Assembly (NCBI RefSeq): GCF_023101765.2
Contig: NC_064226.1
Location: 4,456,001 to 4,520,000 of the forward strand
Length of the DNA stretch: 64,000 nucleotides
Direction of reading: 5' to 3'
Source: Spodoptera frugiperda
Taxonomy: Eukaryota > Arthropoda > Insecta > Lepidoptera > Noctuidae
Positions 12,101 to 24,100 of this stretch are shown one piece after another. The translations under genes and the position numbers were made by a program. Position 1 is the stretch's first letter. Each line of letters starts with the position of its first letter. The notes under the pieces were generated by a model that searched no databases, was not told where the DNA came from, and was given only the letters and a program-made list of their open reading frames with translations.

Positions 12101-15100
12101 ACGTTCAATGTATGTTATTAATTTTTAATTATGAATGGCTCATGTTACCATTGAGCCCATTCATTCAGTAACCGATGCTGTGAATAATGAATTGTTAATT
12201 TCATAATACGAGATTGATGTACTTGTCTTCGAACAGTAGACCGGTCATGTGAAAGATTCAATATTTGGTTTGGTTCGCCACCTTGCTGAGTACCTTAGGT
12301 ACCTACATTTTATGCCTGATACAGCTGAGTTTCAGGTCTAAGCTATTATTGATAGCCACGGCCGCTGGTCGAATGTCGAATGTTTTCGATTGGAACCTTT
12401 CATAGACAGGTGTGAATCGATTAGTGTGGTGCTCGTTCCACTCAATAATTCATAGTGTCGCCTCATATGTTTGGACAAGTGCCCCGTTCGGCCTTCATCA
12501 ACACGCCCATATAATAAAACTTTAACAATGTTTTCATAATCGACGCCAGGCCCGCTGAAATCGCCCATTGGCTGCAACCACCAAGGCGTATTTAGAAACT
12601 GGAAACTGGGCTACACGATTTTCTTACCGCAGCAGTTAACGTGTACATTATGTATGTAAACAATATACCGCTATGGTACAATGTAAAAACTACGTTTATT
12701 TTCCATTATCCATTAATATTGTATTGTGCAAAAAACCACCTAGACAAACAAAAGCTGACAACGTCACTACTTGCTCCACATTGTAGCACAACTGGATACA
12801 ACTTTATAGAAAATTAATTTTATTATCAAACTCAAATAAAAATATTGAACATAAAATCTTCGTATAGTTTAACTAAATAGTTCTCCTTTAACTTGTACGG
12901 CGCGTTCTGCTTATTTATTTTGGCGCGAGCCGCAATGCGCGGGCGCCGAAGACAGACAAGCCGTTACGCCTCCATCAAACCCCGTGAATGGATTTCCATA
13001 AAAAAATATTATTCTGAACTAATGCAAACCAGACTTTGCCTACTAAGATGAAATCCAGTTTTACTTAAACTCCGGATTAGATTCTTCGCTCGTGAATAAC
13101 AAAACAACAAAGTTATTTGTAACAATCCGCAGTATCACGCGCTAAGCACGGTCTAATATGTATTCTATATTGTACTGTTATTTAAGATCCTTAAGAATCT
13201 GCGAATACATAAAGGTTGTCGTTTTTACATTTTGTATGAAGGCAATATTAGCGCTCTGAATGCGCGCTTGCATATCATTTTATGTAAATCGCAGCCCCTC
13301 GGTGTAGTAACGGCCGAAGCGTTGCACTCGCATTATTTGACGACACAACGGTCTCCCTAAACCGGCCTAGCTAACGGTCATTTTCTTTTCAAAGCATATG
13401 AACCGAATCTAGATTAAGGGGATCAGAATTTGCAACGTGCGTCCGACTATAGTAACAGACGCTGTGAGTATTATTCCGACGTATCAGTGCGGAGGTACAC
13501 GGTTGAAGGGCTTCGTAAACAAATACCGTGTGCCTCGGGCGTTGCGTTCTGTATAAACCAATTTTACAAGACACAGAATGTAGACTAAACAGGCTCTGCG
13601 GCGGCAGATTTAATGCGTTTCCCCGCACTGCTTCCACCGGCATGCCACGCTAAAACTAAACTGTTTGATTCAAATAACTGAGCGCATTACGTTCCAAATG
13701 ATAGGCGAAATGATGAACTATATTGTTCAGAAGATCTGAGGGATTTACCTCCAGTAAGTAAGTAATTGAATCGCTGGTATATTCGCAAGTCGCATTCGAA
13801 TACTAGCTACAATTTTAAGATTAGGAACGAAGTTCCTGTTTTTAAAAGCAAAATGTGTTAAATATTTTGTTCTGTAAAAATATACACTGAAAGTCTTTTG
13901 ATTTGTATCGATCCCGTAAAATCAGACAGTTTTACAACCGCTCGACGCATCGAAAAAACACCCTATCAACATTTAACTAAATCAACTTATTGGAACATAC
14001 AACATTTTTATTACATCTACATACGTTCGTCGAATGGTTCATGTAAACTGTAAATACGAAACGTAGATAGCCGTAAACACGAGAAGGAAATCCAACAAAT
14101 CATGAGCGGGCTGAGGATTATAGTTGATGACGCGCAGCTCGCAGGGTTGGCATTGCGCACGTCGCGCCGTCGGGCGGTCGGGCGGTCGGGCGCAGTCCGC
14201 GCAGTCATAGTGCGCGTGCATATCACAGGGAGTGTGGCATATGGCGTAGCCGGTACAGCGAACCAGGTGTCTCGTCATGCGCGCCCGCACCCATTGTGTG
14301 GCACCCCTCCCCGCGAGGCCCGCGCAACTGTTTTCAATGTGTGCACTACCCGACACATCGAACAATGCCGCGACCTCCAGTAAACGTTGCTGTAGCAAGG
14401 ATGCGGATCCATTCATTCGCTCTTCGATTTTCTCAGACATATGACAAAGACGGCGATCAGCTGTTCCCGCTGTCAATGAACTGGTTTTTGTAACGGACGC
14501 CTTTACAATTTGAAATTGGGAAGGACCGGCCAGATTTTTACTATGCAAATATGTGAACATCTGCGTGGAACCTCGCAGTTTAAAATGTTTATGATAGAAG
14601 TCGGTAAGTACTTCGTTTTTTCTGTTACATAACGTACCTAGTCCTATAATCACGGGATAATTTATCCAACAATGACAACGTAACTGTAATGGTTCTTTTG
14701 CATAAAATTATATGTCGCACGAGTTGCTATCAAGTATCGCGGTATTGTTGATTGCGTATGTGCGGGCTTCCATTATGCTATGTCATTCATGTTGGTCTAC
14801 TGACCATGTGATAGTCGGTCATAGTGAATTGGTTTATGTGCTGGATCGTTTGAATCCCTGCCAATGTGAACTGCACTCGGCCCGAACAAATTGATTAGAG
14901 AATTTTGTAATTAGGTAATGTAATTATGTGTATGAATGAAACTGTGTCATTCATGAAGATAGTCTCCACCTTAATATTTATCATATTTTACTAAAGATAA
15001 ACTATATGCAAGCAGAATGTCTTGTTAGTTGATTAAAAACATCTACCTTCTATTACAAAAACTAATCGTCAAGTTCAAGAAGTCTAAACTAATCTTAAAG

Positions 15101-18100
15101 TTTATGTAAGTTATGATAATAAAAGAAAACAAATTTCTTGAACAATAGCTACGAACACACATAATAGTTGATACAACAGTTTATATCGAAGATAATATTT
15201 CATATCCGATGCATTGATGCAGAACGAAACACCAGTAACCCATTATATCAATAATCGTAACATTGCGTCTAGGGAAACTTCGTTACCAATCAGTATAATT
15301 ATGGAATTGTATGTCCTTGAACCGATTTTAGCCACTTTAGGGACGAGCAGCCAAGTCCTTCTTTTGATGACCTAACTGCAATTCCTAAACTCGCTGAATG
15401 AAGATCGAGCTCAGAAGCGTTTCATTGGAAACATGCTGATGATTACGATAAACTGCAATTCCTAATGGCCAAAATTAATAACTGCTAGACTGTTCTGTAA
15501 CTTTCGATTCGAAAGATCAAAGTGGCGGATCGCGATCGAATTGATCGCGATCCGCCATGTTATTGGTTGTGAGAGTAACCTCGACCAATGGCGGACGAGA
15601 ATGAGATCGAACTAAACTTACTTTGAAAATTCGAATTACTAGTGACCGAATACCCATTTGACTTGTTGACTACCCCAGGGGGTTATGGCAAACTCCCTCT
15701 TTTTAAGAGGGAGACCTTTATCCAGCAGTGGACTTAATTAGGCAGATGACGATTGTCAATTTGTCCCATAGGTACTATTGACAATATTACTAAGAAATGG
15801 ATGAGTAATATGTGACTATTTGTCTATCCATCATTAGTCTTCATGATAAATTACATATCGATCAATCATATGGTGCGATGTCATTAGGTAAAAAGTATTA
15901 TTGTAATTGACATACAAGAGTAACATCAGTCGTGTTTTTCTTTTTACTAGTAAATAAAGGTAAACCGTATACATTATATAGTACACTTACTATCACCTTT
16001 AGAAATCTAATTGTGTACTGCCATTAAATATGTGTTATAATTGAGAATTTCGAAAATCGACAAGCATGAGAGAATCGTACTTTACTCGACTCAAATAAAA
16101 TTATCCTCAATAGCTCAGTAAACTAACAATGACATCAATCTTAATACCTAATGAAAGTCAGAAGTATAAAACTCAAATGCATATACCACCTCTTTCCTTG
16201 TAACCGGAATGTAGATGCACAGATTATACAAAGGTACAATATGTCACCTTGCAAGGGTTGCGGTGCGTGTCCGTGGGGCACAATCAATTAGTGAGCCGGG
16301 TATACCGAGCACTTCCGTTTCCGAGCGTTTAGGGACTTCCGGCAGGGGCGGAATGATCGCCCTCTGTATTCAAATATTCCGTTCCAAATTACAAACAATG
16401 TAAAAAAAACTTTAACGTGTTACGTTTAGAGTTTGAAATTGTGTTTCGTGCGTGAATATTGTCGGCTGTACAATGTATATTTTCTAAAATACTATAAGTA
16501 ATGTAAAAAAAACTTTAAGGGTGTTAAGTTAGGGTTTAAAATTGTGTCTGGGTGGTGTGTGGTGGACTGTGCTAATAACTATTGTGTTCGACACGTCACC
16601 ACGGTAGTCTGTAATTGTAATTTATGGCATCGTTCCTCATTAGTTTATGGACGATTAAAGTTTAGCAGCGTGATGTGATTGTGACTTTAACTAACTTTGA
16701 TAGTTTTGATTAGATTGTATTTTTTATCAGAGACTATGAGATTGATGTTGATAGAATCTACTGTAGTGAATATTGTAGTGAGATGCATGGTTCTTCTTCT
16801 TTCATACTTCTTTTGTACGTGACAGGACCGTGTTATCTGGTGAGGACGACATAACCTGTGATCTACACCTAGTTAATGATTCCTTTGCATTTATATATTT
16901 ATTTTATATTTGATATAAATTACTTAATAAGATACGATGGGTAACTTTTATTTTTCTATAAATAATATAAGAAGCATATACTTTGGAACGAGCACCAAGC
17001 TTTACTCACAGACAGACGATGCAACATGACGTTTCAAAAGTACCTAGTTGTCTGGAAGACACTTATCACCCGTTATTACAGAAATGATCCAAGTAATGTT
17101 TAACCGAATGATAAGCATTTTTACTGATAATTTCAAAATCTAAAACTTTTATACCCTATTTTTATGATCGAGACCTGGGAATAGAATATGATGCTAATGT
17201 GACATAACTAGTAAAAAGTGGGGGTTTGCTTGTTGTAATTACAGGTCTGCCCTTCGGGAAATGACAGACATACATAATTGCATATTACTTATGTACCGGT
17301 AAACTATGGCAACTTTACCGGACCCTTGGCAACTTTACCATACTATAGGTATTCAGTATAAACTCATTTATCTAAAAATCTACCCACTAGAATTCTGTTT
17401 TGTAATAGTAGTATTTTTTAGACATTAAAAGGAAATATTTACTATATTTGCGTAGACGCAAGACTGCTATTATGCCAGTAATGGCCGTCACAGTGTAGTG
17501 CGTGAAAATGTGCTAAAAGTTAGTAGTTCCTAAATTGTGCTCACAGAGCCTTAATTATATGTCACAGGTGAGTGAAATTTTGATCTTGAATGTATAATAT
17601 AGTTGGGATTACTGTTGTAATGTCAGCAATTGCTTTTTCTTTAATTTATTGATAAATAATCGCTTCGGTAATGTTGACACAGGTTAGGTAAAGTTGCCAC
17701 GGCCTGCTTTGTGGCAACTTTACCTACAGTTAGGGTTGGCAATAAATGTTTTTTTCTTGTTTGTGTGTATGTAACCATTTTCGAATACCTAAATTTCCCA
17801 GCATAATAGTGAATATCCTGGATGATAAGTTATAATGTATTTAATAATACCTTTTGTTTTAGAGCCAAAATGGCTCACATGAAACAAAACCGCAGATAAC
17901 TCGGAGTTAGACAATATAAAAAGTATACGAAAGTAATGTTAAAATTAGCTATGGAGATAGTGAAGTCAAAAAATTAAAAAGTCAAAAGATTTTACAATTT
18001 TAAACATAAATACTTAAAATTTTAGAACTTAATTTAGTTTAAAAGGGAACAATATTTATGTCAGATATTTATGCTTTTTTTTACTTTAGGTTTAAGGTTT

Positions 18101-21100
18101 ATAATTTTTTTTTTAAATATTCATGTCATAAAAATAATTCTCATTTTTTGACAACCCCGAGCGTAACAAATTATTTGTATGTAAATTACGATGAAACCCG
18201 TGGCAACTTTCCCTACTGTCTGTGTAGCCGTTATCTTTATAGATTTCCTCATATTGTTTGCATTATAATACGAAGAGGTCCTAGATGAAGCCCTCTGTAC
18301 CTCAAAAACTCTTTAATATGCAATACACGATGAATACGGCGCATAGGTAAAGTTGCCAAAAATTTGGTATCTTTACCCATGTTGTTTTTTCTTTACTACG
18401 GCTAAAGTAAGCGTTTGTATATAATGACGATTACGGTAAAGTGAGCCAGATAGACTACAATTCTAAATATATAGTTTTGGTTTCTATGCGTCTTATGGTT
18501 AAAAATATATTTCGATTTTTGTTCCAAAATATGGTAAAGTTGCCATGTTTTACGGTATATCATAAATATTATGTTAGTTACATTTTTCAAAATTCTACGA
18601 ATGTTGCAATTCCTAGAATATTTCTTTTAATTATTACTTTGGATTCATTTTCTCAGAAAGTTTATTACGTAGTTAACGTGTATAAAGGTACTCTTGTTAG
18701 TTATACATATTTGATTAGGCTTATTGACTTCTTTTATACGAACTTAATTTTATTCCTACCTCGTTAGTCTAGTGGCTCAATTCCCAAATCGAGCAAAATA
18801 TTACTAGGTATTTTTTGAAATTAGAAAATTTCTCAGTAGTAGCACGGAGTCTGGAATTGTGCCCAGTATATGGCAATAGGCTCACCCCTTATTACATGGG
18901 ACTTAAAACACAAATGGTAAAAATTGGGTGCCTACCTACCCCTTCGGGGATAAAAGGCGTGACGTTATGTACTAATTTTATTCTGGCGTCAGCAGCTAAG
19001 CGTCATTTTTCCTAGCTTTATATTAAGTCATTAAGTTCAATTTACTATCATCCACATTTTTTCTCTCATTATAATAAGTTATTCACGCATATTGCACAAT
19101 TACCTGAAACATCTGGCAAATTTCCCAAATCAGATTTATAACTGTAAAAAACCCAACATGTTGAATAGAGTATTATAGCACTATTGATTGTTTACTTTCA
19201 TATTCTAAATCTTCTTCATTATTCTTGTTATTTATTAATTGCAATTTTTGTTTGGGCACTGCTATTTAGGATTGTACATGCGGTGCAATGTTACATTAGC
19301 TCTTTAAATCGTTCTGAAGCTTCCGACTATCTGACGGGTTATCAGGGCTGCGGTTCGGAAAACAAGAGTAGGAACGGGGTGGTTTTTAGACAGTAAGAGT
19401 CTGACACTCCCTATCGCCACACTCTAGGCAAGAGAAGACATTGGATGATTACCAAAAAAGAAATCTTTACATCCAAATTGTATTTTCGTCAGTTGTTGGC
19501 GAGAAAATTAAATAAATAAGAGTATATAATTTGTATGCAGACTATGTTATGGAACTTTTTTTTTTTTTGCTGTGGCAACACTGGGGTAAACAGCTGATTT
19601 GTTACTGTCCGTATTATTTTTTCTTTAATTTATGTTTTTTTAGTGTATTAATCTCTGAAACAATCTCAACACTGAGGAAATATATAATATATAGTGTATA
19701 CTAAGAAGTTTTCGTAGTTTTAAAGTGATTTTGTGAAGTTGGTGAAGTTCGAAAATTTACGGTTACCGGCGTAAGGAATTTGTTAAACTGTCATCTCAAT
19801 ATCAGGTAAAATATTGTATAATTTGAACGAAATAGGCTATTTTGCATTATAATAATCGTATTTACAACGATACCACTAAATAAAATTCAAGTATAAGGCC
19901 TGATAAGTTAAAAATATTAGTAAACATAACCTCTTTGCGGTTGTTGACACAACTCCTTTGTTTAAAACTACTTAACTTTTCTAGCAGTTTTCTTGACTAA
20001 ATCAACTTCAATTTTTCATATTATTAACATAACTTCCATCTTACTGTCTCCTTCTCTAACTTTCAATATGATTCTAACTCGCAAAGCCCATGCTCGCCAA
20101 GAGGAGTCTAAACTCAACCTGGCTTTGAGCGAACTAAAGGCTTCAAAGGAGTTGTGTGATCAACTGCTGAAAGAAAGAGATGACAATGAGAAGGAATTCC
20201 TAGACGTTTTAAATAATAATAAGAAACTGAAATGTGAAATGGCTCAGTTACATACTCAACACACTGAAGCCATTGAGGCTCGGGATAGGCTCCAATTTGT
20301 TGTGGACGGATTCAGTCAGTGTAGCAGTGAGTACGAACAAACATTACATAGTAAAGCTCTTCTAGAACATCAGCTACATGAGGCCAATAATCAAATTAGC
20401 CACCTTGAAATGATTAACCACAACATCACGGCCAGTCTGAATAACAGTCTCTTCAGCGAATTGGTGTCAGCCCGTGCTTCTCAATCACAACAAATAGACT
20501 TGAATCCATTGACTATAGATTTAACAGGTGAAAGTGATTCATGTCATTCTAAAAAAATCCTTGTTTTAGTAATAATAAACTAAAAAAATATATTAAGATC
20601 AATAAATTTATAACAAAAACCAACAGATTGATCAAAAGACAAAAGTTTTTTATAAAAAATGTTAAACTAAATAAAGAGCGTTTCCGGCTTCTAAACCAAC
20701 TAAATATTTACTCTTCAAGATTAAATAAAAATAACAGGAAGTATGAAACTGACACCAACAACCTACAATTAGAATTGGACCATTTAACTGCAAAGTTGCA
20801 CACCATGACCAACAAATATAGTGCATCTGAAAAACAAATGAGAGAATACATGTTGGCGATGGATGAGTTAGTGCGGTCACAATCACAGGAGAACCAATGT
20901 GAGAAATGTGATTCTAGCAATGTACTGCCTGCTTGTACTTTGCCACCATGTGATACCACCTTGTCTCATGGTGCCAGTTTATTACTTCCTAGCCAATGTA
21001 ATAATAACTCTAGCTGTAATAACAATAATGTTGTGATCTTCAGTGATGAGATTGGTAAAAACTTAGGTTCCTTATTGACAAGTAAATACCCTGGACAATC

Positions 21101-24100
21101 AATAATAAATCACTGTATGCCCGGCTGTACTTTTGGTAATATTTTGGAGAGAATTATTAATTATAATTTTAGTCATGATGCTACCCTCATAATTATTTGT
21201 GCAAATAGAGGTAGTTTGAATAAAAATAATTTTCTTAAATATCATAGTTCACTTGTAGCACTTAAACTAAAGCAAATAATTTTGTTTACATTACCTTACA
21301 GCAATAGCTTGCCACAGGAAGAAAATAACCATAGATATAAATTAAATGTTGCAATGTGTAATTGCATAAATTATAATTTATGCAATTACACAAATGTACA
21401 TATTATTGACACCAACAATTATGTTGGTAAACATGTATATTTGACGAAAGATAGGTACTATCTTTCCAGGTATTATTTAAGACAGATAGCTGTGTCGCTA
21501 TCATATTTTATTAATATAACAGCCAAAAACTTGGCTAAACAGGTTGCTCCTATTGAGCAACATTCAAATATTGACATAGCTCAAAATAATTCTATTAGTG
21601 TTGACATTCCCCATAATTTAAATTAAAAAATAAGACAAGAGAGTCCACCTCTTGCAAATATAACAGTAATGTTATCAATCTGGTTCACCAAAATATTCAA
21701 GGTTTTTTGAGTAAGGAATTAGAAATAGAACTATTTTTAAATTGTAATAGTATTGATATTCTGTGCATTACTGAGCATTGGTTGAAATCTCATCAACTAA
21801 TGTTCAACTTTGGTAATCATCAGATTGGTAGCTCGTTCAGCAGGGAGAACGCTATACATGGTGGTTCACTAATTTTACTAAACAACAAACTTAAATTTAA
21901 AGAACGCAAGGATATAGTTAGTTACTCTGTTGAACGTACTGTTGAAATAGCCTGTGTGGAATTAGAGCGGTTTATTGTTTTAAGTGTGTATAGACCACCT
22001 ACTGGTTTGTATGACTGTTTTGAAACAGTATTAGATGAAGTACTAAATAAACTCAGTAGTTCAAATAAATTCATCATTACTTGTGGCGATTTTAATGTAA
22101 ATTTGTTAGAAAATTCTAGTTTAAGTACAAAAATTGTAAGTTTATTTGCCTCATTTAACCTCACGAACCTGTTTCTGGAGCCCACTAGGATAACTCCTAC
22201 TAGTGCCACTTGCCTAGATAATATTTATACTGACATTGTACCAACTAATAAACAAATAATATCATTGCTTGATTCAGATCATTGTGGACAATTAATTTCA
22301 ATAACAAATAAAGTAAATAAAGTGTCGAAACCACATATTATTGTTAACCCAAAGACTGAAAGACGCATTGAAACTTTCAAATCTAAACTCACTGATAAAA
22401 TACCTTTATTATTAAGGAATAAAAATTCTAATAACTTGTGTGATGAATTTTTTAACATTTACCATACCGAGTTTAAGTCCACCTTCACACCTAAAACCAT
22501 ACCAGCTCATGGCAATGCGTCTTTCAATCAATGGGCAACTACTGGCATCTATAAGAGTAGGAAACGCCTATATGAACTTTATAACGAGAGGACATATATT
22601 AATACAACTGAATTTAGTGAATATGTAAAGAAATATTCTAAATTATTTAAAAAAGTTTGCTCAATTGCAAAATCGTTATACTTGAGCTCTAAAATAAAAA
22701 ACAGTGACAATGTAATTAAAGCGACCTGGAGTATTATTAACAGTGAAACAGGGAGGTCTAAAGAGAAGAGTAGTGAATTTAGTCTTATAATTGATAATAA
22801 TGTAATTAAATCGGATGCAGAAGTCGCAGCTGCATTTGAAAACTTCTTTTCGGACGTTCCTGTGTCCACTACTAAGTCTTTGAACTCATCTCCCACAGTT
22901 GCAGAATCTTTACTAAAAGAAAATGTTGCAGCTTGCAATTTAGGCTTCTCTTTCGAACACATAGATTATACAGATATTGTCAAAACGTTCCATACCTTGA
23001 ACAAGAAAAAGACTGCAGATCTGTGGGGTAATTCTGTGTACATTACCGGCTCTGTAATAGATATTGTAGCACCCGTATTAGCTCTAATCTTTAATAACTG
23101 TGTCGATCGTGGTGTGTTTCCTGATCTCATGAAGAATAGTAAAATAACTCCGTTATTTAAATCGGGTAGTACTTCTGACCCCACTAACTTTAGACCTATT
23201 TCAGTACTACCTACATTCAGTAAAATTTTTGAAAAAATTATTCTACATCAGTTGCAAAGATTCTTTAATAGAAATAAATTATTACATGGAAACCAGTTTG
23301 GTTTCACAAGGGGTCGTTCAACAACTGATGCCGGTGTTGAACTTCTTAATAACATTTATGATGCATGGGAGGACTCGGCCGACGCATTGGGTATTTTTTG
23401 TGACTTATCCAAGGCGTTCGATTGTGTCTCTCATGAAACACTGATCAGGAAGCTATCCCATTATGGAATACGGGGCAGCTCTCTGGATCTTCTTATTTCA
23501 TACTTGAGTGATAGGATTCAGAGAGTCGACATTAACGGAAAAGTTTCCTCCGGGTCTATTGTTAGGATGGGTGTTCCGCAGGGGTCAATTCTCGGCCCGT
23601 TTCTTTTTCTTATTTATATTAATGATTTACCTTACCTTGTGAAGGATAACCATGGGATAGTACTGTTTGCTGATGATACATCTTTATTGTTTAAACTCAA
23701 ACGTGGACAATTAGTCAGTGATCATGTAAATAGTGCTCTCTCAAAAATAGTACGCTGGTTTAGTGCCAATAATTTATTACTTAATGAATCAAAAACTAAA
23801 TGCATTAAATTCACAACACCAAATGTTAGACATGTGAAAACCAGCGTGCTAATCAAGGGCGAGGAGTTGGACCCTGTAGATTCAACTGTCTTTTTAGGTA
23901 TAACTCTGGACGCTAAGCTACAGTGGGCTCCACACGTAGATAAGTTGTCGAAAAGGCTCAGCTCTGCAGCATATGCCGTTAAAAAAATTAGAAATTTAAC
24001 CGATGTAAATACAGCGCGATTAGTATACTTTAGTTATTTTCATAGTATCATGTCATATGGTATCCTCCTGTGGGGAAATGCTGCTGACATTCAGTCTGTC

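Noticed and set aside
18757..18800. A functional tRNA gene
   Set aside because: Only a box A-like head is seen; box B is degenerate and the body matches a SINE found at two other places.
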